Part shown: positions 1 through 7,176 of the stretch, piece after piece
How the letters are laid out: each line of letters begins with the position of its first letter
Position numbering within the stretch: the first letter of the stretch is position 1
From: JASLPR01 sp964496475
GTDB taxonomy: Bacteria > Chloroflexota > UBA11872 > VXNJ01
Direction of reading: 5' to 3'
NCBI GenBank assembly: GCA_964496475.1
Contig: CAZBZS010000055.1
Span: forward strand, 1-15,433
DNA length: 15,433 bases
Position numbers and translations under genes: made by a program
The notes under the pieces: generated by a model
Database searches by the model: none
Seen by the model: the letters and a program-made list of their open reading frames with translations, nothing else
What the model was told of the DNA's origin: nothing

Positions 1-250
1 TGGCAGATTTATGTAAAGTGCGGAAATCGCGTTTTTGCAAACGGATTGCAAACATTTGGGTCTGGGACGTCGTTCCCATCGACGCGTCCCGGGCCATTTG
101 CCTTGAATCTGTGAAGATGCCCCATCTGAGGGTCTCCCGATTCAGCGCAACGGCAACTTCGAAATGACCGATGTCTCTCCCATCCGCCCTTAGCGTGAAC
201 TGGTATCTCGGGGCGATCAGGAAGTCTGGCCTGTTCGGCGGACACTCATC
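1..250 (-). other. Open reading frame fragment running off the left edge, no usable start
   Basis: The stretch downstream of the PhyH-like gene is open on the minus strand from about 250 to the window edge in one frame that lacks a start codon. Its translation contains RYQFTLRADGRDIGHFEVAV followed by ALNRETLRWGIFTD, which reads like ordinary protein rather than random sequence. An ATG at 249-247 overlaps the TGA of the PhyH-like gene (ATGA), but in its own frame it meets TGA after ten codons. One reading is that the next gene of a coupled operon starts here and is frameshifted near its start; another is that the open frame is chance. I do not recognise the family. Confidence 0.28.
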
Positions 251-1079
251 AAACGTAGAACTCGCCCTCGATGATGATCTCCTGTTCCGGGAGTTCCAAG
301 ACGTGGCGCGCGGCAGGTGAGAGCCGCGAATACACCTCGCCGACAATGTAACGCCGCTGGTCCGTCAGCTGGCAATACGCGCGGTCCGAGAACGATGAGT
401 GCAGCGCACGGCGCGGGCGATTGCTGACGTTCAGGGTTCCGCCGTGCCACGTATGACCGTTGACTATCACCACCGTCCCCGCTGGAAAGATGAGCAGCTG
501 CTCATCGGGATGCGAAGCCATAGGTTGCGGCATCTCCTCGGACGGCACCTTATGCCAGCGGTGCGAGCCCGGCACCACACGCGTCGCGCCGTTTTCTTCG
601 GTGAAGTCGTCCAGCAGCCAGATTGAATTGCACACGCGATAATGCCCCGGTTCCACTGCGGTTTCGACGAACCTGCGCTTATCTCCCGTGCCGTGGCCGA
701 AATCGGTATGCAGCGGCTGAAGGCCCTCGCCGGGTATCGCCGCACGGCCGTTCAGAGAATTCAGCTTGATGTTTCCAGCTAGGACGTGATCCATCGCCGC
801 AAGGATCCGCGAGTGTGTAAAGCATTTCTCGAATATAGGATCTTTGTTGACCAGATTCGCCAGGCGATCGGCGCCTTTTTCTTGGTGCGCCTCTATTCCG
901 GCCCGCTGACGCTCCCCGCCCAACAACTCGTCGAATTTGTCAGCCATCGCCCGAGTCTCCGCGGCCGTTAAGAACCCGGGCATCGGCAGGAACCCGTCGT
1001 GATCGAGCTGCTGTTTGTCCTCTTTCGCCAGCGTGGAGGAAGTTACCCCCATCTGCCGAAGGGCTTCACGAGTCTCCAT
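249..1079 (-). CDS. Phytanoyl-CoA dioxygenase (PhyH) family protein
   Basis: A 276-residue member of the PhyH branch of Fe(II)/2-oxoglutarate-dependent dioxygenases, soluble enzymes that hydroxylate small molecules; the substrate cannot be read from sequence. The iron-binding facial triad is visible as H124-x-D126 in LQPLHTDFGH and the distal H212 in GHTWHGG, followed by the 2-oxoglutarate-binding arginine region NRPRRALH (R224). The length is normal for the family. I chose the ATG at 1079 because AGAAGG lies 11 bases upstream and METREALRQMGV resembles the usual family N-terminus. An in-frame ATG at 1112 would add eleven residues but has no clear ribosome site. The stop overlaps an ATG (ATGA at 249-246), suggesting a coupled downstream gene. 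The family is near certain; the function is open. Confidence 0.9.
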   Translation of the reverse strand: METREALRQMGVTSSTLAKEDKQQLDHDGFLPMPGFLTAAETRAMADKFDELLGGERQRAGIEAHQEKGADRLANLVNKDPIFEKCFTHSRILAAMDHVLAGNIKLNSLNGRAAIPGEGLQPLHTDFGHGTGDKRRFVETAVEPGHYRVCNSIWLLDDFTEENGATRVVPGSHRWHKVPSEEMPQPMASHPDEQLLIFPAGTVVIVNGHTWHGGTLNVSNRPRRALHSSFSDRAYCQLTDQRRYIVGEVYSRLSPAARHVLELPEQEIIIEGEFYV

Positions 1080-1259
1080 CTCCGGTAACACCTTCTTCAG
1101 GCTTGACCGCATCTACGTCAGGCCGAGAGACGAGTTCTCTAATCGGCCCATATTAACCGTTGAAGGGCGGATTCCAGAGCATGTCGACTCGTCCCGATTG
1201 CGGGACCATCTGCGATTCATATTAATGAGGCAGTTGGCAAGGCGGTCAGCCCGGCAGCG

Positions 1260-1688
1260 CCATTTCGCTCGGTCGGTGCTTTGGTAAGCGAGTATCCGGC
1301 GGGCACCGCTACATCCCGCTGGGCTTTCGTGGCGAGGGATCGAATTCAGAGCGGAATGTCGATCGGCGTCATGCCGATCCAGACTGACGTAGAAGGGGGG
1401 ACCATGCATACGGTCGGCTTCGCTGAGAAGCAGGGGCGACTCGTGGTCTGCCCTGAGCCTCCCGTCGAAGGCGAAGATCTCCCCATGTACCGCGGAGTCG
1501 CTGAACTATTGCGGTCCGGTCGGGCTGAGGCGATTCAGCCGGATGCAATCGACGCGTTGATCACCAGGTTTAGATCTCACGCGGGGCGACTACTGCATAA
1601 AGCTAATTCGACGGCACGTGAGTCCGGCGGGAATTCGCCCGACGAGGGCAGACAATTGCATATGCCTCTCCAAGATCAAGGGCCGTAG
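1260..1688 (+). pseudogene. Remnant of a DprA/SLOG-like nucleotide-binding protein (C-terminal part)
   Basis: The plus strand carries a reading frame starting with a possible TTG at 1281 and ending at TAG 1686-1688. It contains GALVSEYPAGTATSRWAFVA, then ARDRIQSGMSIG, then GGTMHTVGFAEKQGRLVV. This order (SEYPPGT, R-x-R-I-x-x-G-x-S, then a G-S/T-x-x-T motif) matches the second half of the Rossmann-like domain of DprA/Smf and related stand-alone SLOG proteins. The first half, with the glycine-rich GSR and GxARGID-type motifs, is not found upstream in any frame, so the gene looks truncated at its 5' end. The tail after about residue 75 (YRGVAELLRSGRAEAI onward) fits stand-alone family members. 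It has no visible ribosome site and is probably not functional. Family assignment is by motif reading only. Confidence 0.55.
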
Positions 1689-1690
1689 TA

Positions 1691-2034
1691 CTGGCATCAA
1701 GATGCGGCAAGCCGCGGTTCGCGTCGACGCAAGTCTCAAGCGTTGAATACGATCGAACTCAATGATATGACCGTGCACCATGGATGATGAAGACCGGTGC
1801 CTTCACGGGACACCGCCGGAACGCCCACTTCGTAGCATCGATGAGTCCACTGCTCCCGAGAGACGAACCTCAGCCCATCCGTCCGCAGGACGACGATTCG
1901 AATTGCCGATCGTGAGCACGCTGCCGTGGCTAGTATCACACCGCGCTCGTGTCAAGCGATTTTGAGTTGACCGTCACATATCGTACCGGGCGCGAGCCGG
2001 AACCTCCGCGACCTTCCTGCTCGGAGGGCGCAGC
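1691..2034. other. Non-coding stretch, nothing recognised
   Basis: Between the DprA-like remnant and the end of the cyclase gene I find only short overlapping open frames on both strands with no recognisable motif, no ribosome site and no credible start. A degenerated gene is possible but cannot be supported. Confidence 0.4.
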
Positions 2035-2050
2035 CCCCGCAGCTGCGGGG
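2035..2050. repeat. Perfect 16-bp palindrome after the cyclase gene
   Basis: CCCCGCAGCTGCGGGG is a perfect palindrome lying four bases past the cyclase stop codon (TGA at 2056-2054, minus strand). It could form a short strong stem in the 3' end of the cyclase transcript. There is no T-run after it on the minus strand, so it is not a canonical intrinsic terminator; it may be a processing or stabilising hairpin. Confidence 0.5.
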
Positions 2051-2053
2051 TGG

Positions 2054-2857
2054 TCAGTTCGGCAGGATCGCCAGTGCACGGATCGGAGAGCTACTGCCGT
2101 CCTTGACGGGCAGGGGCAGTCCGATGAAGTGAAAGCGCGCCCGGTCGATATCCTCAAGACGAACTAGATTCTCGATGATGTAGATGGGCGGTTTGCCGAT
2201 CCAGGGCCGCAGGAGGAAGTTGACGTGGGCGGAAAGGATCTGGTCGGTGTCCAAGTTGGCGGTGTCGATGCCGATTAGGTTCACCTTGTGGTCGATGAAC
2301 CAGGCGGGGGCATCGTAGGCGAGACCAGGATGAATCGGGGTGTAGGGTTCGCGGTCGGCTTCGGGACCGTAGACGTTGGCGGCGGTATGGCCAGTGTTGA
2401 GCAGAACGATGTCGCCTTCGCGGACGGCGTCACAGGTGCGGGCCTCGGCAGCGTCAAGGTCGGTGCGGGTGATGACGTGGCCGAAGTCATCGCCGACCTC
2501 GGGACGCAGGTCGAGGAGGATGGCGTCGCCCATGCACTTCTCAACGGGGATGGTGGTGGCATCACCGGCGTCGGGACGGCTGTCAAAGTGCAGCGGCGCG
2601 TCGATGTGGGTCCCCATGTGGGTGCCGAACAGGACCTGCTCGCTCTGCTGACCGTGGCCCTTGCCAGGCTGACCAGCTTCGGGCGGCATACCGTCGAAGA
2701 GCGGCGGCAGATCACCGCCCCACAGGTGCTCGTGGTACCACTGGGTGACATTGTGATTCTGGTTAGTCCAGATCAACGGCGCCCGTGGGTGGAAGGGCGC
2801 GTTCTGAATCATGCCCTCTTCAATAGTCGCGGTCAGATCGACAATCCGCCCGTTCAT
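2054..2857 (-). CDS. Cyclase family protein (kynurenine formamidase-like metal hydrolase)
   Basis: A 267-residue protein of the cyclase family (Pfam PF04199), which includes bacterial kynurenine formamidase and isatin hydrolase and hydrolyses amide or lactam-like bonds using a metal ion. The family signature H-x-G-T-H-x-D-x-P-x-H is complete as HMGTHIDAPLH at residues 80-90, giving H80, H84, D86 and H90 as metal ligands. The rest, including LLNTGH and GIDTANLD segments, fits the family, and the length is normal. The ATG at 2857 is preceded by AAAGGAG with a six-base gap, a strong ribosome site. It lies downstream of the aldolase on the same strand with about 280 bp between, so joint transcription is possible but not required. 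The substrate is unknown; assignment to kynurenine breakdown would be over-reading. Confidence 0.9.
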   Translation of the reverse strand: MNGRIVDLTATIEEGMIQNAPFHPRAPLIWTNQNHNVTQWYHEHLWGGDLPPLFDGMPPEAGQPGKGHGQQSEQVLFGTHMGTHIDAPLHFDSRPDAGDATTIPVEKCMGDAILLDLRPEVGDDFGHVITRTDLDAAEARTCDAVREGDIVLLNTGHTAANVYGPEADREPYTPIHPGLAYDAPAWFIDHKVNLIGIDTANLDTDQILSAHVNFLLRPWIGKPPIYIIENLVRLEDIDRARFHFIGLPLPVKDGSSSPIRALAILPN

Positions 2858-2939
2858 CGCCGGCTCCTTTCAGGTCTCCGTGTTTCGCGCCGTCAGGTGT
2901 CGATCGCCCGGCTTGCTCGCCGATCCGGTGACAAGCGTA

Positions 2940-3016
2940 TCGCCCCGTTGCCTCGGTCATGTAGATGATCGCCCCGTCCGGACCAGCGGCGCCTGCGCCG
3001 AATCCTGGATTACCAG
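2940..3016 (-). other. Possible short protein remnant between aldolase and cyclase genes
   Basis: Directly after an in-frame TAG the minus strand reads VVIPAGNPGFGAGAAG followed by PDGAIIYMTEATGRY, which looks like a piece of a beta-propeller type protein (for example an SMP-30/gluconolactonase-like C-terminus). There is no start codon and the frame runs on into the cyclase gene. Separately, a ribosome-site-like AAAGGAG at about 3080 precedes an ATG that opens only a 14-codon frame. Both could be decay products of one lost gene. Weak evidence. Confidence 0.2.
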
Positions 3017-3136
3017 CTGGAATGACTACCTACTCACCGCCGCTCTAGCCCGCTGGATTGCAGCACACGCCTATACATCGAATACTCACTCCTTTCAAAC
3101 AGGGGAGCACGCTGCACCTAACTCCTAAACCCAAAA

Positions 3137-3895
3137 CTATTTCGCACGTAGATATTGAAGTGTGTTCGCCGCTCCCTCACGCACGAACTCGCTGTCCTCC
3201 CCCACGGTAATGAATTGGAAACCCTCACTTAGGCGTCGCTTACCCATCTCCAGACCATCGCACGAATAGCCCGGCACCTTTCCCAGGCGACCACACACAT
3301 CCAGCACGTGGGCGATCGCCTCATTATGCCGTTTGTGCGTGCCGATATCCGCAAACTTTAATCCCATGGAAAGAGCAAGGTCAGATGGCCCGATCCAGCA
3401 ACCGTCTACGCCCTCCACTGCCATGATTTTTTCGGCATCGTCTACAGCTTGAGATGACTCGATTTGTACTGCAAGGAAGACCTGCTCATTGGCATAGTCG
3501 AAGTACTTTTCACCGTGAGTTAAGGCTAGGTATGTTGGGCCGTTAGAGCGTCCTCCCAGAGGTGGGTAGCGTGTGGCGAACACCGCAGCCCTAGCCTCTT
3601 CCTCTGTGTTCACCATGGGAACAACGATACCCAGCATTCCGTCATCCAACAGGCGCCCTATCAGGCTGAAATTGTTCTCCTGCACTCGGGCCATCGGAGT
3701 AGCACCTGCAGATGAGACAGTGACCACTGCCGTCCTCAAGTCTTCTAATTCCCACAGACCATGCTGAGCGTCCATAAGAACCCAGTCATAGCCCGCCTTT
3801 GCCAAATCTCCCGCATTCCAAGGAGAACCACTGCTCGACTCCGCCCCAATCGCTGGCTCTCCATCTAAGAGAAGTTGTTTTGCCCTATTCACCAT
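3137..3895 (-). CDS. HpcH/HpaI aldolase/citrate lyase family protein
   Basis: A 252-residue class II (metal-dependent) pyruvate-type aldolase of the HpcH/HpaI family, which reversibly cleaves 2-keto-3-deoxy or 4-hydroxy-2-oxo acids to pyruvate and an aldehyde. The catalytic D42 and H45 sit in LMDAQHG, R70 in MARVQENN, and the metal ligands E146 (VQIES) and D172 (IGPSDLALSMG) are all present. DxQHG replaces DxEH of the E. coli HpaI type, a variant common in homologues. Length is typical. The ATG at 3895 gives the usual N-terminus (MVNRAKQLL) but lacks its own well-spaced ribosome site; the GGAGG at 3919-3915 serves a six-codon mini-ORF whose TGA overlaps this ATG. Base composition is noticeably less GC-rich than the cyclase gene. 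The exact substrate is unknown. Confidence 0.92.
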   Translation of the reverse strand: MVNRAKQLLLDGEPAIGAESSSGSPWNAGDLAKAGYDWVLMDAQHGLWELEDLRTAVVTVSSAGATPMARVQENNFSLIGRLLDDGMLGIVVPMVNTEEEARAAVFATRYPPLGGRSNGPTYLALTHGEKYFDYANEQVFLAVQIESSQAVDDAEKIMAVEGVDGCWIGPSDLALSMGLKFADIGTHKRHNEAIAHVLDVCGRLGKVPGYSCDGLEMGKRRLSEGFQFITVGEDSEFVREGAANTLQYLRAK

Positions 3896-3909
3896 CTACG
3901 TTTAGCCAT
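3889..3909 (-). CDS. Putative six-residue leader mini-cistron upstream of the aldolase
   Basis: On the minus strand GGAGG (3919-3915) is followed by five bases and an ATG opening a frame MAKRRW then TGA. The TGA (3891-3889) overlaps the aldolase start in ATGGTGA. The ribosome site is ideally placed for this mini-ORF and 19 bases from the aldolase ATG, so translation of the aldolase may depend on re-initiation after the leader. It could also be coincidence, with the aldolase using a weak site of its own. Confidence 0.4.
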   Translation of the reverse strand: MAKRRW

Positions 3910-4300
3910 CCGTTCCTCCATATGCCAGTGACAATCAGTCGGTCCGTAACAAGGCGTTCAAGTCCAGACTTACCGCCTACCGAAATATGATCTCAGCCAC
4001 AGATTGGTGCAGCACACGTTTTGCCCAGCCGCATAACGTTACCTTCTGCAACGGCCTCCACCAGCTTCACACCGAGTAGATCGCACCGTTCTACGCGGGA
4101 TTTGCAGGTATTGCCGGTCACTTGAGATCTGTCGTACTCGTTGGCGATTCATGCTCACTATGGTGTTATGCCACCGTTAACCATAGCGGCGACATCCGTA
4201 GTCTGCGCTTTGAAGGCGTCAGTAACCTTTATGCCGAATCCAACCGTGCTGGTTACAGGCTAAAGTTAGGGTAGCTAGCACGCAACACTTGGGGGTCTAA
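3910..4300. promoter_or_regulatory. Divergent intergenic region between aldolase and Gfo/Idh/MocA genes
   Basis: About 390 bp separate the two divergently transcribed genes and should hold both promoters. I cannot single out a convincing -35/-10 pair. It contains an imperfect hairpin at 4158-4186. A minus-strand open frame around 4020-4110 reads DLLGVKLVEAVAEGNVMRLG and ends in TGA, which may be a short remnant. No recognised gene. Confidence 0.4.
4158..4186. repeat. Inverted repeat (possible operator) in the divergent promoter region
   Basis: CTATGGT-G-TTA at 4158-4168 is complementary to TAACCATAG at 4178-4186, giving nine base pairs with one bulged G and a nine-base loop. It lies 115 bp upstream of the Gfo/Idh/MocA start and 270 bp upstream of the aldolase start, a position that would suit a regulator controlling both. 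No regulator gene is adjacent. Confidence 0.3.
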
Positions 4301-5320
4301 ATGCCCGACACTTTGAGTATTGCCTTCATAGGCTGTGGAGCGATAGCCCGCTATCACCTGGACGGCATCCACGATTTCGGCGACCGTATCCGTGTAGCTG
4401 CCGCTGTCGATCCCGACTTGGACAAGGCTAGGGTGATTGCAGCTGAAACCGGAGCGGAGGTGTATCCCTCACTCGACGCAGCCCTAAAAGCTAACTGTTT
4501 CGACGCAGTAGATATCATGGTGCCGCATGACATCCACGAGGAACTAGCCATGCAGGCGCTCAAAGCCAACAAGCATGTCGTTCTCGAAAAGCCCGTCGCT
4601 ACCAGCCTTGACGCCGCTGAGCGCATAATCGATGTCGCGAGGAAAGCTGGCACCGTATTCATGGTCGCTGAGAACGCTCAGTATTGGCCGGAGATCGTGT
4701 GTGCCAAGAAACTCATCGATACGGGTGCCATCGGCGAGGTAATTACCGCCCGAGCCACCTTTTTCGACGAGTACGACCCCAAGTGGTTCGACCAGCGCAC
4801 CCCGTGGCGTATGCGCAGATCCGCGACCGGAGGCGGCATCACCATTGATGGTGGATCGCATTGGATTCGCCCGTTACGCATGTGGATGGGCGAGATCGAC
4901 TCGGTCGTTGGTATAACTGGTCGACCGATGGAGTCGATGGAGGGTGAATCTCTTGCACACGCAATCTTTCGCTTTCAGAACGGCAAGTTTGCCACCTTCC
5001 ACGCCCTCAATGTTGTCTCGCCGCTGTTCGCGGGGGAGCGGTGGCGAGTGACCGGTACTAAAGGGGAGCTCGTTATCGAGGGTGACGGGATCGGTGGAGA
5101 ACTGAAGATCTTCGACGCCGAACACCGTGAGGGGAGGAGCATCAGCGAACCCGGAGGTTACCCGAAATCCTTCGGCCTCGAACTCGACGACTTCGCCGAT
5201 GCGGTTCTCAAAGGTACACCGCTCGCGGCGAGTCCCGAATTCTCTTTGGGCGAGTTACGTACCGCCCTCTCGATCTACCGCTCAGCTGAGTCTGGCCGTT
5301 GGGAAAAAGTCTGGGACTAG
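4301..5320 (+). CDS. Gfo/Idh/MocA family NAD(P)-dependent oxidoreductase
   Basis: A 339-residue soluble dehydrogenase of the Gfo/Idh/MocA family, which oxidises or reduces sugars, inositols and related polyols. The N-terminal Rossmann fold begins with AFIGCGAIARYH (residues 8-19) and the family EKP motif, with the catalytic-site lysine, is at 96-98 (VVLEKPVA). The C-terminal domain has the DGGSHWIR motif (D183, H187), the usual catalytic His position. Length is normal. The ATG at 4301 follows GGGGG five bases upstream. It ends in TAG, showing amber is a true stop here. It is divergent from the HpaI-type aldolase, so the two may act in one sugar-acid or polyol route; this is inferred from context only. 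The substrate cannot be assigned. Confidence 0.93.
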   Translation: MPDTLSIAFIGCGAIARYHLDGIHDFGDRIRVAAAVDPDLDKARVIAAETGAEVYPSLDAALKANCFDAVDIMVPHDIHEELAMQALKANKHVVLEKPVATSLDAAERIIDVARKAGTVFMVAENAQYWPEIVCAKKLIDTGAIGEVITARATFFDEYDPKWFDQRTPWRMRRSATGGGITIDGGSHWIRPLRMWMGEIDSVVGITGRPMESMEGESLAHAIFRFQNGKFATFHALNVVSPLFAGERWRVTGTKGELVIEGDGIGGELKIFDAEHREGRSISEPGGYPKSFGLELDDFADAVLKGTPLAASPEFSLGELRTALSIYRSAESGRWEKVWD

Positions 5321-5345
5321 GCTTTACACGCAGGAACGACGCAGC

Positions 5346-5813
5346 CTACCTAATGCTTCCCACCGGCACGAAGACGGCGATGTTGGCTAGGGTGAATGTC
5401 CAATATTCAACTCGCGGCGCCCGATCATCAAAGGCCCCGTAGTTCTGCAACGCGTACAGATACCATCCGAACCGCGACCGTTCAACAGGATGTGGCGCGG
5501 GTGGTCGATCGGTATTCGCAGGCAGTGTTAGAGAGTGCGCATTTGATCTCCCATAACCTGCATACATACTGGATGTAGTTGGTTATGGATTGGCGACGGT
5601 CGACTCATCGACCTTGTTGGCTTGCTGAGAAGGGCCTGGCTTTAGTGTCTCGCCGCAGGCTCCGCAGAACTTCTACTGGGCTTCAAGACACGTGCCGCAC
5701 TTTGAGCATTCAGTGAGGCGAATCTGCTTACCGCACTCAGTGCAGAAGTTCCACGGCTCGACTACTTGAGCGCCGCAGCCACGACATTGCCATGTCACCT
5801 ACTTACTCGTCAT
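5346..5813 (-). pseudogene. Double zinc-ribbon plus DUF805 gene broken by in-frame stops and 3' truncation
   Basis: One continuous minus-strand frame from ATG 5813 to TAG 5348-5346 encodes, in order, a first zinc ribbon (WQCRGCGAQ ... NFCTECGKQ), a second zinc ribbon (TECSKCG ... KFCGACGETL), a Ser/Pro-rich linker, and the start of a DUF805 membrane domain (GWYLYALQNYGAFDDRAPRV then EYWTFTLANIAVF). All four CxxC pairs are intact. Three stops interrupt it without any frameshift: TAG at 5801-5799 (codon 5), TAG at 5675-5673 inside the second ribbon, and TAA at 5585-5583 in the linker. The DUF805 domain ends after its first membrane segment begins, where the end of the Gfo/Idh/MocA gene follows, so the 3' half is deleted. 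No good ribosome site precedes the ATG. Zinc-ribbon/DUF805 combinations are known membrane proteins of unknown role. Most likely a decaying pseudogene. Confidence 0.7.
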
Positions 5814-6039
5814 AGCGTGTCATCGGGAATCTCACAGCAACTTGGTGCCATTGCATACTTCTGCCCAAACACCCGATACCGTACCTGAGTTCGTACACAC
5901 CACCCACTGCAGAACATCCCTAAATGAATTCTAAGGGGAGATTCTTCTACGCGAATGTACTAAAGGGACTGGAGATCGGGAGGCAATCGATGCGCCGGGC
6001 GAACGTACGTGACCCTCGGGTCCCGGGCCGATCGTCACG
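5814..6039. other. Non-coding stretch with an inverted repeat
   Basis: Between the zinc-ribbon pseudogene and the fragment upstream I see no supportable gene on either strand. ACGTGAC at 6007-6013 and GTCACGT at 6034-6040 form a perfect 7-bp inverted repeat around a GC-rich loop containing CCCGGG, directly at the stop codon of the open frame described next. There is no T-run. Confidence 0.35.
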
Positions 6040-6240
6040 TCATTCCCCTGACTGCAGCACATTGGCGGCTGCCCGACCCTGTTCTGAGTCCGGGTCACGC
6101 TGTCGAATTCGTTCCAGATGCAATCGGGCGTGAGCATCTTTGAAGACGAAACTCAGCCAGTAGCTCGAGCGGCCCTGCTTGTCACCGTCGTCACCGAGAC
6201 CCTCGACCGCTACCGCGTCGCCTGATCCGACCCTCCCGAC
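6040..6240 (-). other. Start-less open frame downstream of the creatininase gene
   Basis: Past the creatininase stop, in the same frame, the minus strand stays open for 66 codons to TGA 6042-6040. It reads GRSSYWLSFVFKDAHARLHL then ERIRQRDPDSEQGRAAANVL, which has a protein-like, amphipathic character. There is no start codon. It may be the 3' end of a lost gene. A competing plus-strand frame (ATG 6118 to TGA 6225, 35 codons, ending VTETLDRYRVA) overlaps it, and only one can be real. I recognise neither. Confidence 0.25.
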
Positions 6241-7086
6241 TCAACCGGGCGGCGGAATCGTCGGCTGCGTCGCGTGATGATCCGTTCGCGGCAGAAACTC
6301 TCGCCCCGCGAATTCCTCCGCGAACTCCACCACGTTGTTGACCGCCTCCTCGAAGATCATCTTGCCCTTGGCGGCCGTCGCCATCGCCGCCGCGCCCTGA
6401 GCGCCATCTTTGGAGTAGGTGCTGGTCCAGCTGTCCATCTTGATCGGGCCCGACCCAAACAGGTCCACCCAGTGGAACCGGGATTTCTGTTCGTTGGTGT
6501 CGGTCACGTGATTCTTCGCCAGATCGGTACGGACCGCGTCGGCATCCAGGTGCAAGGCGACCGAGGTTTCCGCCTCCCCCGCGTGCGCCGCGCCCCCCGG
6601 ATATTCCGACTCCCGCCACTTCGCCATGAACTCCGGGTCCGCCTGCGTCATGTTCCACCAGCTCGCCATCGCCACCCACGCGTTCGTCTCCAGCATCGCC
6701 CGGCGGACGGCCAGTTCCAGGGGATTTTGGTTCGAGCCGTGGCCGTTGAGGACCATGATGCGCTTGAATCCGTGGTAGGCGAGGCTCTTCAGAATGTCGA
6801 CCACGTAGCGGATGAACGTCTCGTGGTGCACGGTGATGGTGCCGGGGAAGTCCATCACATGGGTCGCGTAGCCGTAGGCTACCGGCGGCATCACGAGGAG
6901 GCGATCCGCCGATCGCTTCGCGGCCTCTTCGGCGATCGAGGTCGACTCCCAGCGATCGATCTTCAGGGGCAGGTGCGGCCCGTGCTGCTCGATGGCTCCG
7001 ACCGGGAGGAGAGGGATGCGCCGGGCGGCGATCGCCTGGTTCACCTCGGGCCAGGTGAGATCTTCGTACCGGTATTTTTCAAGCAT
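6241..7086 (-). CDS. Creatininase family protein (metal-dependent amidohydrolase)
   Basis: A 281-residue member of the creatininase family, zinc- or manganese-dependent amidohydrolases that open cyclic amides; relatives include creatinine amidohydrolase and the mycofactocin enzyme MftE. The N-terminal metal motif is seen as VGAIEQHGPHLPL (E33, H35) with D44 in KIDRWEST, then LNGHGSN (H116) and HAGEAETS (E173). Length is typical. The ATG at 7086 begins the normal family start (MLEKYRYEDLTWPEV); a TTG at 7119 would add eleven residues unlike the family. The upstream GAGAG is a weak ribosome site. It is the only intact gene in a decaying region. No mycofactocin genes are near, so the substrate is open. 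Confidence 0.92.
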   Translation of the reverse strand: MLEKYRYEDLTWPEVNQAIAARRIPLLPVGAIEQHGPHLPLKIDRWESTSIAEEAAKRSADRLLVMPPVAYGYATHVMDFPGTITVHHETFIRYVVDILKSLAYHGFKRIMVLNGHGSNQNPLELAVRRAMLETNAWVAMASWWNMTQADPEFMAKWRESEYPGGAAHAGEAETSVALHLDADAVRTDLAKNHVTDTNEQKSRFHWVDLFGSGPIKMDSWTSTYSKDGAQGAAAMATAAKGKMIFEEAVNNVVEFAEEFAGREFLPRTDHHATQPTIPPPG

Positions 7087-7176
7087 GCGGGGTCGCTTTC
7101 TCTCGGATATTCGCGCCAAACTCGCGCGAGCCGGGCAAATATAGCGCGATCAGTCGGACAGTTGAATCAGGCCCTT

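Noticed and set aside
2288..2968. Plus-strand 226-residue frame opposite the cyclase gene
   Set aside because: Gly/Val-rich shadow frame; the cyclase metal motif on the minus strand shows which strand codes.
5346..5813. Genome-wide recoding of stop codons to glutamine
   Set aside because: The Gfo/Idh/MocA and ferredoxin genes end correctly in TAG and pyrF in TAA, no suppressor tRNA is in the window, and the gene is also truncated at its 3' end.
6118..6225. Plus-strand 35-codon frame ending VTETLDRYRVA
   Set aside because: No ribosome site or recognisable motif, and it competes with the longer minus-strand open frame over the same bases.
7121..7130. CTCGCGCGAG palindrome upstream of creatininase
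   Set aside because: Short GC-only palindromes are expected by chance in DNA of this composition.
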